Source: Mercurialis annua (Eukaryota > Streptophyta > Magnoliopsida > Malpighiales > Euphorbiaceae). From it: a stretch of DNA of 64,000 nt. The position numbers and the translations under genes were made by a program. Each line of letters begins with the position of its first letter. The first letter of the stretch is position 1. The notes under the pieces were generated by a model, which worked only from the letters and a program-made list of their open reading frames with translations, searched no databases and had not been told where the DNA came from. The DNA lies in contig NC_065574.1 in the NCBI RefSeq assembly GCF_937616625.2, positions 496,001-560,000 on the forward strand. Direction: 5' to 3'. This document shows positions 36,690-48,660 of the stretch, piece after piece.

Positions 36690-37192
36690 GGAAGGCCAAC
36701 TCCAAAGCCTAATACACCGCTCTCTCTCTCTCTGTCTCTGTGTTAATGTGGGTTTTGTCTGGTTAAGGGAGCTTACTATAATCACAATCAATTATTTGTA
36801 GTTTCTAATTTATTAATTTCGTACATGGGTTATTTTAACAAAACATTTCAATTTTTTAATCCAGTTTTGAATATATATATATACTAGTACGAAACCCTCG
36901 CGTTGCTTCGGGATAACTATTTCTAAATTTAAAGTATAACAACTAAAAAAGATAATACACAATTTACAAATATCTAATAATAAATGCGTAATAAAAGATT
37001 AAGTAATAATCCATAATTAACAATTAAATATAAAATTGGTATTATCTTACACAGCCTATGGAATAAAATATAAATAAAAGCTTAAAATTATTAACTACTA
37101 ATTAGTACTTTCTCCTGAAAAACAATCAATCTCAACATGTCAAATCCAGGTCAATTGGGAAGATAATATTAAGACATCTGTTGCTTATCAGA

Positions 37193-37292
37193 TTAAGAAT
37201 CAAAAGAGTTCAGTTCAGGCAAAGCTTCGACAAAATCACTTAAGCGAATCCAGGTTGCATGCCTTGGCAGACTTTTAAGGGCATATTTGTTT
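37193..37292 (-). other. Exon-like segment 1 in the Helitron
   Basis: After a good acceptor (CATGTTTCAG) one frame reads KYALKSLPRHATWIRLSDF and on to FDS, then a stop. I do not recognise the family. It looks like a terminal exon because the acceptor, frame and stop agree. Confidence 0.4.
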
Positions 37293-38197
37293 CTGAAACA
37301 TGGAAAGAACATGAAACAAACATCATAAGTAATGCCGCATCAAAATATTATTAACGATCTGGCTCAAATAAAATTTGTATTTTCCTCAAGAACCTTTTCA
37401 GTTTGTGCCTATTATTCATAAATTAAAGAACTCCATAAAGTAAACCCAAATTCGTAAGTGTACATTAATTTAAGCATACGACGCTAGGAAGAACTCCCAA
37501 GAGACCAACTTAATTTGTTGGAGAGCTTCATGCGATAGATACTTATACATCATATAACGTATGAGTTTTGCAGATATTCATAAAAATTGTAAAGCCGGAA
37601 ATTGAATGGGGAACCTTTTATATTCAAAACCAATTCCAAAATTAGCTACCTCGGATATATTTATTAGTACACATGCTCAAGAAAATAGATAGCAGCAACA
37701 GGTTTATAGATTGCTAGTCAATGAGTTTATGCAGAAAAAATGATCAATTCAGAAACACAAAAGGCAACATAATCAGAAAACAAAAAATCGAGGTACCTTC
37801 TTTCATGAGTCTTTCCCTTCAAATATCATATCGAGGCGCAAGCCAACATAAAACTCATAATTAACAGCCTGGTGATATTTGTTAAAACTGATAATGAATT
37901 TGCTTATTCAGAATCATTATCCTTCCACATTGACATCATATAAAAGCTGAAAATTAACAATGACAAAGTCTCCATGCCTATTGATGGTAAAAATCCTAAG
38001 GGACTAAAAATTCAACAGATGCATAGTAGCACACAAATAAGTTGTCGAATGAGAAAATGAATTACCTATCAGGTTAGTCAAATCCAAATCTAGCCTCAAA
38101 ATAAAAGGACACGGCAACCAACCATGCATCACTATGAACTGCAACCAATAATCCTTTTTTTGCATTCCATCTCTAGCAAAATAATACCCAAAGAAGG

Positions 38198-38284
38198 CTA
38201 TGGATGTTCCGGAGGCACCTCTTCAGCAGCCAGATTGATCCTACTATTCATTGAAAAATCCATATAGGCAAAGGTAATCCTTCT
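38198..38284 (-). other. Exon-like segment 2 in the Helitron
   Basis: After the acceptor TTGATTGCAG the frame reads RRITFAYMDFSMNSRINLAA and then EEVPPEHP before a stop. A possible preceding small exon (AAGAMSTKI, about 38932-38959) has a good acceptor and donor but joins in another phase. It could be a captured and decayed gene end; the family is not recognised. Confidence 0.35.
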
Positions 38285-39899
38285 CTGCAATCAAGAAATT
38301 GACAGAAAAATAAATTTAAAAGCAATTGAACATGAATTTTAGCACAAGAACTGAAAGGATTGAAAGCCTATGTTCTATCTAAGTTAAGATTGAATATGTG
38401 CGAGTGACATTGGACAAATGCCAGGACGTGCCTTAAATTAAATGTAATTGATGAGGGGAGCAAAAAGAGTAAACTAATAAAGAAGCTGCAAATATTTTTA
38501 GAAATAAACTTTTGATTTTTTTTTCATATGCGTGGCTAGCATCATTGTTTTAAAAAGAGCTCATCCACATCATCAAGTTGATGCATTCCAAGATCATTAC
38601 ACTGAGATTAGTCGCATAGAGCAATGCAAATGTCCATACACATCAAAAATATAACTTTCTTCTTGTTGTTTTTGGAAAAATTAATCAATTATTCACATTA
38701 CAAAAAAAATTGCCTGCCAACGATGCTAGCCACGCATACCTCGCACAAGCATTAAATATTAAATATACACAATACAACCAAATACAACCAAACATGAAGA
38801 GGGAAAAACCAAAAATATAATCTCTGACTAACAGGCCACAAAACACATGAAATATAATGATTAAGGCAAGAACTCAAAGACAAACTTTTAGACATATGGC
38901 ATGAGGAGCTTAACAGATTGCACAACTTACCAATTTTTGTTGACATCGCACCGGCAGCCTGCGAAAGATTCAAAGTAACCAATGATACTGTCAATTTACA
39001 TTATCAAAAAAAAGCTCTTAAAATTCCGATGAAGGACAACGCAATTAACAATATGGTAAAGATTTTGGGTGTCGGGCAAGACCATTCTTATAATCCATAT
39101 AAAGCAAACAAAAATGTTTTCTATAACCTTGAGCCCATTCAAATTTTTCCATCAATGCCAATGCACAGTATATCCACACATCTGCTCCATAACTGCTCAT
39201 TCGATTTTCATATAACCAACGCTAAAATGCATCAAAATTCTTTTATTGAACCATAAATGAACCATATATTCATTGCATTACATCAATAATGAAGAAACTC
39301 ACTTGATTGCCTCAGTTTATCATCTAGCACAATCATTAGATTCTGAAAAAATAGCAATTTTTCAGTTTATCATCTCTCGTAATCGTCCACTATATAAAAA
39401 TGCTGCGCAAATCAAATACAATTTGACTTCAATACCAAAAAAAAAAAAACTAAACAAATTGAGCTCAAAATTGTATATAAATAGCCAAATCAGTTTATAA
39501 TTACCTCTTTCCCAGTAGAAGTGTGCCATTTATTCATAAAATACATCTCGATTAAGCATTTTGTACAGGCATTTGCATGTTATTGGATCAATTGCCTACA
39601 AACATTATAAATTAATTTATGTGCACTTTCCACAATAAAAAAAAGGTATTCTTCAAAAAAATACAAAGGAGGAAGCTAATATGACCTGCTAAACAGTAGA
39701 AGATCAGCTTTCTCAATAGTAGTGGCGTCGTAAATCATAGTTTACTGTATTCCAGCCTGAAAGATTAAAAGATAATTAAAATAGAGTCTGAGATATTGAG
39801 AGCAGTACTTCTATCATCACTAATTCATGAAAAACAAAAAAGTAAAAGACAAACTAAAAGACATACATGATTAGGTATTAAAGAGAGAGGTAGGGAGAT

Positions 39900-40109
39900 A
39901 AAAAAGAGAGGTCGACAGCAAACACGTCGAGGAAAATAGAAGAGGATCAAACTGAGACGTGATCGGTAAAGACATGTTCGACGCCTGCCGCTGATGTTTG
40001 AGTCAGAACTAAAGTTAGAGCAACCACTGTGATCGCTTTCAACATCCATCTGTGTTGTCTTCTTCCTTGACGGATCTGTGATTTGATGAAGCATAAATAT
40101 CTTCTTCAA
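39900..40109 (-). other. Possible first exon in the Helitron
   Basis: An open frame rich in Ser/Arg (MDVESDHSGCSNFSSDSNIS, then GRRR) starts near the Helitron 5' end. It has no recognisable domain and its splice partner is unclear. Confidence 0.25.
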
Positions 40110-40264
40110 AGTCGACGGAGAATGAATTGCAAGAAGAGGCGTAGGTAGAGAGGCAGCGATAAAGAGAAGACCACCGCTAAACCTAATTTCATTAGAAAAA
40201 TAAAATTGAAGGAAAGGGTACGGAGGCAGTTATGCTAAATATCAAGGGACAGAGTTGGAAATTT

Positions 40265-40303
40265 AACCCAAAAACACTGTTCAATGTACAGTGTTTTTGG
40301 GTT
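40265..40303. repeat. Perfect 16-bp hairpin near the Helitron 5' end
   Basis: AACCCAAAAACACTGT and ACAGTGTTTTTGGGTT are separated by the loop TCAATGT. It lies about 25 bases from the TC terminus. Confidence 0.9.
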
Positions 40304-40425
40304 CTCTTTTATAAGATAGTATATAGATATATATATTACGTATTAGCCCCTCCCCAACGCGACTGAGACGCGTGTTGATCATTGTTGTCTCACGTGCGCT
40401 TCTTCAGTGCATGTATCTATCTCCC

Positions 40426-40648
40426 GAGAAATTCTTATGTAGACTCGGTCTACCACGTTATCCGTAGACTAACCTATCATATTATGACACGTTATTAAAA
40501 TGATGGCAATCTTATAAATTCATTTTTTACTTATTTACACCTTTGAATAGTAATATTACAAGATTGCCATCATTTTAATGACGTGTCATAATGTGATAGG
40601 TTTGGTCTACGGATGACGTGGTAGACCGAGTCTACCTAAGAATTTCTC
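40426..40648. mobile_element. Palindromic MITE, 223 bp, 9-bp duplication
   Basis: Termini GAGAAATTCTTATGTAGACT and its near-perfect reverse complement extend over about 100 bases each. CTATCTCCC is duplicated perfectly at 40417-40425 and 40649-40657. Its terminal GAGAAA resembles the large element at 4818. Non-coding; Mutator-like by target size. Confidence 0.88.
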
Positions 40649-40657
40649 CTATCTCCC

Positions 40658-41375
40658 ACGGAAATCACCCGATTTACTACCACTGCTGTGAAAATTAGCA
40701 GCCATTAATAAATATATTAAATTTTAACAAAAAGTCTTAAAAATAAGATCGTAATCGTTTGTTTCGACCGTCCTTAATAATTTACTTTTATTGTTATCGG
40801 AAGCCATTTTTTTATGAGTAATGCTGCATAACTCTTTTTTTTAACCTAATTTTTTTCGATCTATCTGACGTGGTAACAAATTAGTGGATTCATTAAAAAT
40901 TGGTTTTTTGAGATATACACTTTTGGAGGGTAATTAGATGAAATAAATCCTGCCACTTAAGGAGGAATAATAAAAATGGTACAAAATGGTGTGTTAAATA
41001 GCATTTTCTTTTTTTATATTATTTCAATTTTATCATATAATAATAAATAGTCAATTCATTTTTTTATCATAAATTAATTTTTTGACGAAATAAATATTAA
41101 ATCCAATTTATCACGAATACTCGAAGATATATGAAAGACATTTTTACAATAAAGATGAAATCGTGTAAGAAATATGATAGTTTTATTTTTAAAAAATTAC
41201 ACTTTATTATTTGTTAGTATTTATTTTTCGAAATATTTGTTTTATTTTTTATTTATTAAAGGTTTGTTGTCCATTTATTAAGAAAGGAATCTTAAGTGCT
41301 AAAGATATCATTGACGTAGTTATTAAAATCAGATATCAATGTGCGAATGCTATATATTTGATTAAGATTTGTACT
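40658..41375. other. Intergenic stretch, nothing recognised
   Basis: AT-rich sequence between two MITEs. There are no open frames with protein-like composition and no clear repeat structure. Confidence 0.4.
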
Positions 41376-41384
41376 TTATTAGAA

Positions 41385-41890
41385 GGTCTAATATCTTAAA
41401 AAAACCCGACCTTTTAGCCCCTTTTCAATCATACCCTGACGTTGAAAATTTGTCAATTTTACCCTATTTTGTATTTTTGTGTTTCAATTGTACCCTGAAA
41501 AATTAAATTAACGTCTTTTTCGTTTGGAAATTTGTTTAAAACATTCTCCATGTCTAGCATATATTAATTGTACGTTTTTAAAATTTATTTAAATTTAGTT
41601 AAATTAATTAAGAATTTAAGTTAGTGTTAATATGATTATGGGTTTTAGTTAGTTTTTAAAAATAAAGGACTTATTTGTACTTTTTTGAATAAAAAAGAAT
41701 TTAATTTCATGTTTAAACTTAGTTAATTGAATGATTTCATCATTTAAGTTAAAAAATTAACAAAAATTAAAAAAATTGGGGTACAATTGAAAACAGAAAA
41801 TTCAAAAGTGGGTAAAATTGACAAATTTTCAACGTCGGGGTGGAATTGAAAAAAAAAATTAAAGGTGAGGGTTTTTTGAGTGATTAGGCC
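41385..41890. mobile_element. GGCTTA-family MITE, 506 bp, 9-bp duplication
   Basis: Left end GGTCTAATATCTTAAAAAAA and right end TGAGTGATTAGGCC are inverted, with internal matches such as GACGTTGAAAATTTGTCAAT. TTATTAGAA is repeated perfectly at 41376-41384 and 41891-41899. Confidence 0.88.
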
Positions 41891-41964
41891 TTATTAGAAA
41901 AATAGTTTGATAATATACACAACTTTCTGTCTTTTATTTTAAAATCCTAAAATGACAAGTAATT

Positions 41965-41966
<2 letters not shown>

Positions 41967-42032
<66 letters not shown>
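41967..42032. repeat. (AT)n microsatellite
   Basis: About 33 uninterrupted AT dinucleotides. Confidence 0.95.
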
Positions 42033-42034
<2 letters not shown>

Positions 42035-42782
42035 CTAAATGAACAAGTGAAAAAATGGAGTATATTTTTTGTAAATGTTTGTTTCTCGGATTAAATTTAA
42101 AAGAAATTCTAAACTTATAATAAACATAACTTTTAATTAATAAATTTAATGAAAAAATAATATTAGTATTAAAGATAAACAAAAAAAGATTAAAGTGGCA
42201 AATAATGAAGGTATATCCTCATTCCTAGTGGCTTGAAGAATTAAATGGGAGAAAGTGAGGTTAGAATGTTGCAATTTGGAGTGGAATTTAGGAATTAGTA
42301 TGATTTTCTTGTCTTCCACCAAGCTCTTGACAAGACCTTAAGGCTTAGACTACCACATGCGCTTCAAATACTATGAGCATGTGCTAAGTAAGATGCATCA
42401 TATCTTCCATTCAATATATTCTTAAATCTTTATCCATTATATATAATATTTTAAGCGTTTATCACAATTGAAATAAAATCTTCAAATGATGAGTTTTCAA
42501 TTAATACTTCCAATTCATAAACCTTTGCCACTTTAATAAAATTAAAATTACAAAAAGTGATCTATTTTTAATTTCTAAAAATTATGGAACTGTTTTTAGT
42601 TATTAAACTCAATTATTATTTAAAATTTTGGATATTATTTACATATTTACTAATGGTTGAGGGTTAAAGAAAACCTTATGCCTTCTTGTTAAACAATTTG
42701 AAGATTTTTTCTAACTTTCTGCTTTTAAATCCCCACATAATTAGAATGAAACTTTATTTCAATTATTCAATCATTTTGAAAT

Positions 42783-43153
42783 GGCTTATCCCCTTAAAAT
42801 CCCCCCACCTTTTACCCCCAATTTGTTTGCACTCTCACGTTGTAAAACCACCAAATATACCCAAATTACGACCTTTCACTTTCAATTGCACCCTCAAGCA
42901 TTAAATTGACCTCTTTTCACTTGACAAAAGTTGAAATCAATACTTTAAATTTTAGCATATGTTTTAAAATAGGACTTAATATTTTATTTAAAACAAAAAT
43001 AAAACCTAATTTTTCAAGTGAAAAGAGATCAATTTAATGTTTTAGGGTGCAATTGAAAGTGAAAGTCGTAATTTGGGTATATTTATTGGTTTTACAATGT
43101 GAGGGTGCAAACAAATTGGGGGTGAAAGGTGAGGGGTTTTAAAGGGATAAGCC
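42783..43153. mobile_element. GGCTTA-family MITE, 371 bp, 9-bp duplication
   Basis: Termini GGCTTATCCCCTTAAAATCC and AAAGGGATAAGCC form a long inverted repeat pairing over about 160 bases per arm. TTTTGAAAT is duplicated perfectly at 42774-42782 and 43154-43162. Confidence 0.92.
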
Positions 43154-43287
43154 TTTTGAAATAAATAAATAAATAATAATAAAATTATCATGAGATTAAT
43201 TTACCAACACTCAATTTAAATATAACAATTCAACAATTTTGTTAGAGCCTTTTACTCCAAGTGAGCAAATTTCATTATTATCTATTG

Positions 43288-43622
43288 GGCAAAAAGTACA
43301 AAAAAACTCTCGTAATTTTCACAAAAGAACAAATCAGTCCTTTTATTTTTTAGGATATAATTAAGCCCTTTTTATTTTCAAATAAAACAAATAACCCCTT
43401 TCATCCAACATCATTAGAAACACTCGTTAATAGCTAACATGTCTCTCATAATCATATAGAAAAAAACTTCAAAAATAATTTTAATATTTAAAATATTTAC
43501 CAAAAATTCGAGGGGGTAAGTGTCCCAAAAGTAAACTAAAAGGATTTATTTATTCGATTTTAAAATAATAAGGGTTTAATTGTTCAATTTTAAAAATACG
43601 GGAGTTTAATTGTGCCCAGATA
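43288..43622. repeat. Weak inverted repeat, possible decayed MITE
   Basis: GGGCAAAAAGTACAAAAAAA on the left pairs imperfectly with the reverse complement of ACGGGAGTTTAATTGTGCCC on the right. No target duplication is visible, so this is tentative. Confidence 0.35.
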
Positions 43623-44350
43623 AAATAAAAAAGCTGAACATTTTTTTTTACATGTCCACAATTTCATTATTATCTTCAAGAAACTTGTGATTTATGAAAA
43701 GACAAATATGTCAATAGTTTGTTGCATTCCTGTCATATTAATCTCTTGATTACGGATTAGATCTATATATTCAATTCCAATAACTGTCAATTTACAGTTA
43801 CACAACTCTATTTTTGCTTCTCTATATCTCTATGTAAAATAATATATTTCCCACGCTTTCGACGCGGGAAGCTGATGGCGGCTTCAAAGAGAGGCGCGTT
43901 TTCCTCAGATGCATTGAATGCGAGTGAACTTGACTTCACCTGCATCCGCTTATATGTAATGACAAATCAGCTTATTGTATGACCAATTAGCCATTAGTTG
44001 TTTACTAGTAGTAGTAGTTGTACTAACCTTCTCTTTTTAAGTACGGTATTCCTTTACAAATTAAAATTAAAAGGACATAATTTTAATGTCGTTTGATTTT
44101 TTTATTATATATAATTTAAAAGTCGAACAATTTATTTAACTAGTTTTCTACACCAATTTAATTGAATTGATAAATAGAACACCTTCTTTTTTAAATAAAA
44201 TAGTTAAAAAAGAATAAACATTTAAAAAATTATTTAAAATTTAAAATATATATACTTTGTTGGTTTATTTTAATTTATTCTAGTTATTTGGTTTTTAAAA
44301 TTGAATCAAAAATTTAAAATAACAAATTAAATTAAATAGTTAAATTATTA

Positions 44351-44450
44351 TTTTATAGAATTAAAGTTTTTTTTGTTCTTTATGTTAATTCTGCAATAAT
44401 ATTTATAGAATTAAAGTTTTTTTTGTTCTTTATGTTAATTCTGCAATAAT
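44351..44450. repeat. 50-bp tandem duplication
   Basis: ATAGAATTAAAGTTTTTTTT through TTAATTCTGCAATAAT occurs twice in a row with no substitutions seen. The right copy abuts the next MITE. Confidence 0.85.
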
Positions 44451-44455
44451 AATAA

Positions 44456-44741
44456 GGCTAAACCCATCTAAAAGCCCTTGTACTATATCATTTTTGTTCA
44501 AAAAGTCCTTGTACTATTTTTTTGTTCTTCAGGTCCCTGTACTTGACAAAATTCCGATTTTTAGGTCCTTTTGAGGGACTGGAGGAACAAAAATATTGTA
44601 AGTAGAGGGACTGGAAAAAACTAAAAAAGGACCTGAAAATCTAAAATTATGTAAGTAGAGGGACCTGAAGAATAAAAAAATAGTACAGGGGCTTTTTGAA
44701 CAAAAATGATATAGTACAAGGGCCTCTAGATGGGTTTAGCC
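44456..44741. mobile_element. GGCTAAACC-type MITE, 286 bp, 9-bp duplication
   Basis: Ends GGCTAAACCCATCTAAAAGC and TCTAGATGGGTTTAGCC are inverted. TAATAATAA is duplicated at 44447-44455 and 44742-44750. It has a nearly complete hairpin structure and no coding capacity. Confidence 0.88.
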
Positions 44742-45305
44742 TAATAATAACTTGAGCATATGTATGCATCAGACTAATACAAAAGTCAAACCTTGATTTG
44801 ACACTATAACATTGTAACGACCTTTGAGAATTTTAAACTGTGTTTTTTGTACGGCTTCTTATGCTATGATCAGCTCTTACTTTTATTTTATTTATCATTT
44901 TGTTTAATTATTTATCTTTAAAAATTCTATAATAGCACCGTTGAATCTATTGAAGTTTTTTGTTTGGACAATAAAATTATAGATTTAGAAAAATACAACA
45001 ATATCGATGTACTTTATATGTACATTTTAGTTTTAGTGGTATGAATCAAAGACAATGTAAAAACCATATTGAAAATGAGATATATCATTAATGACAATTC
45101 AGAAGTTGTTCTTTGGACAATTGAAAATATGTCTAATTCTACAAAAAAAGTTAAATCTTTTCAATTTTTTAAAAAATTATTAATCTATTCAAATTTAATC
45201 AATTCGTTGAAATTCTATTTAATTTTCCAAAATCGTTACAATATATACTGAAATTGATTTATATAAATCATATGATATCCCAATAGACTACTCTTTCTTT
45301 CCAAT

Positions 45306-45834
45306 TGTTGAATATTAAATGTGATGGAAATCCCACATTGGAAAGATATGAGTAGAATGTGGAATATATAAGTGGGATGGACTACTTAACCCATTATCTT
45401 AAGGTTTTGGGTTTAATATGGTGTACGGTCCACGGTTATATAGTTCACATTATGGGTCTCATGAATGTATTCTCTCATACATTGCGCTCAATTTGGACCA
45501 ACAATTGGTATCAGAGCCCGGTTCGGCTGGGTGGAACTTGGTGACTCCGGGTATGCTATCCCGAAAGGGTTGGAGTCTACTTCCGAGGTAAGTTGAACGA
45601 TCCAATGTGAAAAGGTATCATACTTAAGGGGGAATTTGTTGAATATTAAGTGTGATGGAAATCCCACATTGGAAATATATGAATAGAATGTGGAATATAT
45701 AAATGGGATGGACTACTTAACCCATTACCTTAGGGTTTTGGGTTTAATGTGGTGTCCGGTCCACGGTTATATAGTTCACATTCTGGACCTCGTGAATGTA
45801 TTCTCTTATACATTACGCTCAATTTGGACCAACA
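45306..45834 (+). mobile_element. TRIM (miniature LTR retrotransposon), 529 bp
   Basis: Two 198-bp LTRs (45306-45503 and 45637-45834) start TGTTGAATATTAA and end GACCAACA. Between them are a primer site TTGGTATCAGAGCCC (45505-45519) and a purine tract AAGGGGGAAT. CCAAT flanks both sides (45301-45305 and 45835-45839). The LTRs differ at 14 of 198 positions by my count, so it is not recent. There is no coding capacity. I see no 5S-rRNA-like sequence that would make it a Cassandra element. Confidence 0.93.
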
Positions 45835-46160
45835 CCAATTATTTTTAAAATGATACGTCACATAAACACAATTGAATTAATTTTAAAAAAAATAATAGAT
45901 TTTCAGGAATTTATTAAACTGAGACAAATTTACAACTTCTAAAAAATTTGGTAGATTTTAAAAAAAATTGAAAAAGTTTGATTCTTTTACACCATTAGAC
46001 CTAAAAAATAATCAATGACCGACGATTAGATAAATGACCATTATCACTCCGTTCATACTCAACTTTCGTTCTTATAATCGGATATAATTCAATGAATTTA
46101 TAATTGAAAAAATATCAAATTTAGCCATTAAAAGAACAAGAATGAAAATGAATCAAATAA

Positions 46161-46685
46161 TTAATGACAATTTACTCTACGCAATAACTTAAAACCAAAA
46201 CCATAAGAAACAGGCCTCATATCCCAAAATAAACCAATTTCATCCCCAGGATTAACAACCCTAAAACGAACAACATCCATCAACCCAACAATATAACTCT
46301 CATTACTTCCAATTTTCACATACGAACTTTGGAAACTTTTGGGCACCGTTTCATCTGTATAATCAATCAAAACGACAAGACACTTATTCCCTTGAACAAC
46401 ATGATTAGCCGATTCAACATTCCAAAACCTGAAAACATGTTCAAACATTTCTTCATGCGACAAAACAAATTCCCCATTCGTAACTTCGTTTCTCGAAATT
46501 GTTCTTCGTATTTGCCACGGATTGTTCGGATCAGTGATTCGCGTCGGAGTAGGAGTAGTGACTAACAAGTTATTTATTTCGATTATTGTTCGAGTCACCT
46601 TGTGTGGTTCATTCCGAGCTTCCATTGCTTCTTCTTCTGCCTTGCTTGGCAAGAAATTGTAGTAGAACCTTTTTCTTGACATCAT
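46161..46685 (-). CDS. Probable B3-domain DNA-binding protein (single exon)
   Basis: An uninterrupted 174-residue frame. The N-terminal 45 residues are polar. The rest (WQIRRTISRNEVTNGEFVLS, then HEEMFEHVFRFW, LVVLIDYTDETV and NPGDEIGLFWD) resembles the divergent B3 domain of plant-specific nuclear proteins such as the DUF313/At2g33720-like group, where GDEIGLFWD-type text is typical. I did not see a second domain. If correct it binds DNA or acts as a B3-like regulator. The single-exon form and small size fit that group. The assignment is by motif reading only. Confidence 0.62.
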   Translation of the reverse strand: MMSRKRFYYNFLPSKAEEEAMEARNEPHKVTRTIIEINNLLVTTPTPTRITDPNNPWQIRRTISRNEVTNGEFVLSHEEMFEHVFRFWNVESANHVVQGNKCLVVLIDYTDETVPKSFQSSYVKIGSNESYIVGLMDVVRFRVVNPGDEIGLFWDMRPVSYGFGFKLLRRVNCH

Positions 46686-48124
46686 TCTTATTCTAATTTC
46701 TTTTGAAATTTGAGGTAAATATTTCTGTTTAATATATACTATTAAAATTTTTGATTATCAGGAAATAAAAGATACTATGTTAATTTGTTACTTCTTTTTC
46801 CATATATGATTATAATCGAGTGCAAGCTGGAAAGTTTCCTTGTGTAGTTTCAATTATTCTTGGATCTGTAAAAGTGTTATATTTTATGTTTATTGTTGGA
46901 CATTAATGATATTTTAAAATTTGAATTTATGTTTTTTGATTTCTTTCTAGGATAGTAGAAATTTAGATGGTAAAAAATACGGAAAAGATATGTATGTTAT
47001 TTTATTCATTTTATATGTTAAATATATTCTGTATACTTTCTTTTCTTAAACTTCTCTCAGAAAAATACTTTTAAACTTAAACATTTACGGCCTTTATTTA
47101 TTTCGATCATTTTTTTTAAAAAAAAATTGATTAAATTTAAAAACAAAATATTTATTGCAATTATGTCCATTTTTCAATATCTTACCAAAATTGCAATGTC
47201 GATAGATAAGATTGCAATGGGAAATAATAATTAGTGTTTGAGCCATGTATAAATCAAGATTTTCATGAAGCTACATGCAAGATTTGAATGTTATTTTTCG
47301 ATACTAATTATGAGATATATATCATATTTATGTGTGATTATCGATGGCCATGCATGAAATAGAAATAAAATGATTGCTCTTTCTGTCTTATAAATCTCTT
47401 CTAAAAATATGGAAAGTGTATAAACTATGTTATTTTACATTACATTTGCTGGATATTCAATATAATATTTGTATATCAATGTTAAAATTAAATAAAAGCA
47501 AATAATTAATTTCTTTCATTATGACATGAATTTTTTTTAATTATACAAGAAAAACAAAATGTAGCAATAATTCTGATATCTCCCTCCCACTCTCCAAAAT
47601 TTCAACATTGCCTAATTGTATCTTTAACTTCTTCTTTTCTTCTAAAATTGTCTCATTTTCCCTTTTCAAACAATTTTTTTAGAAATAATTACTATAAACT
47701 ACTGATTTTAAGTATAACTACTCATTCATATCACACTTTTTAAAATAATTTTTTTCCGAGTTATTTAATTGTCTCTCTCCTCAGTTAAATGTTGATGTCA
47801 TTATTAAACGACTAAACTAATAAAAATAAAATAAATACTATCCATTCAATTCATTTTAGCTTAATTAGTAGTATTAAATTTTAAAATGGTCATACTATGT
47901 AACAATAATAATTTTTTACTAATATAACAAAATAAGTTCTGATTTATTGGATTTTGATTATTTTTCAAATGAACTAAGTCTAACATAACCGAACAGATCT
48001 ACATAATAAGGTCCAATTTTAGAGAGAGGCCACATAGATACTATATGATGTTACTGGGCTTGTAATATCATGGATTTGGTTCAACTTCCCTCCAATGAGT
48101 TTAAATTTAGGAAACCCAAAAAAA
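46686..48124. other. Intergenic stretch, nothing recognised
   Basis: AT-rich DNA between the B3-type gene and a large inverted-repeat element. It includes the B3 gene promoter on the left. No open frames or repeats worth naming. Confidence 0.4.
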
Positions 48125-48379
48125 AAGGGGTTTTTTACACAAATCCCCTAAAAATGCTATGGTGTTTCACTTTTCCCTCACCATTTTGATTTTGGCAAAA
48201 ATCTCTCAAAAAAAAATAAAAAGTTTACAAAAATCCCTCATAACCCAAAATAAAAAAAAATGAGACAATATTGTCCTTGGTATTTGTCAACATTTCATTG
48301 GTTTACGTTTCAGTCAATCAAATGATGACACGTGTCAAATCTAGATTTGGTTAGACAATCTAACCAACCGCCACCGACC

Positions 48380-48556
48380 ACCGGCCAAATTCCGGTCCGA
48401 CCGGCCGGACCACCGCGGTCAACGCCGGTCAACGGCCGGACCACCGCGGTCAACGCCGGTCAACGGCCGGACCACCGCGGTCAACGACGGTCAACGGCCG
48501 GACCACCGCGGTCAACAGCGGTCAACCCGCGGTCAACGGCGGTCAACCCGCGGTGA
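48380..48556. repeat. GC-rich tandem repeat of GGTCAAC-containing units
   Basis: Units such as GGTCAACGGCCGGACCACCG repeat at about 36 bp, then shorter. The open frame across them reflects the repeat and is not a gene. An inverted, shorter copy lies at about 51140-51230. Confidence 0.85.
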
Positions 48557-48589
48557 GATTTTAAAAGAATTAAATAAAATATAAATTTG

Positions 48590-48660
48590 CTATTAGTAGG
48601 AATAGAACCCATGACCTCTCACACTTTGTCCATGTGTCTAACCATCAAGGCAAGACATGT
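48590..48660 (-). other. tRNA-like sequence, left arm (minus strand)
   Basis: On the minus strand the text runs TTGCCTTGATGGTTAGACAC, then GAGAGGTCATG, then a B-box-like GGTTCTATTCC (48599-48609). This order and spacing are like a tRNA or tRNA-derived SINE head. It is not a good tRNA gene. Confidence 0.5.

Larger units (their letters stand above)
36884..40327 (-). mobile_element. Helitron of 3.4 kb with exon-like pieces
   Basis: On the minus strand it begins TCTATATACTATCTTATAAA after an A and ends with a GC-rich imperfect hairpin (CCCGAAGCAACGCGAGGG) and GTACTAG before a T. A perfect 16-bp hairpin lies near its 5' end (40265-40303). No Rep/helicase domain was seen. It contains several intron-bordered open segments described separately, so it may carry captured gene parts. 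Confidence 0.7.

Noticed and set aside
45306..45503. Cassandra-type TRIM with 5S rRNA sequence
   Set aside because: I looked for 5S box-A/box-C-like text in the LTRs and saw none that was convincing.
48332..48556. 74-codon frame rich in Pro, Arg, Thr and Val
   Set aside because: It is an artefact of the GGTCAAC-type tandem repeat in a transposon arm; the inverted copy gives a similar frame.
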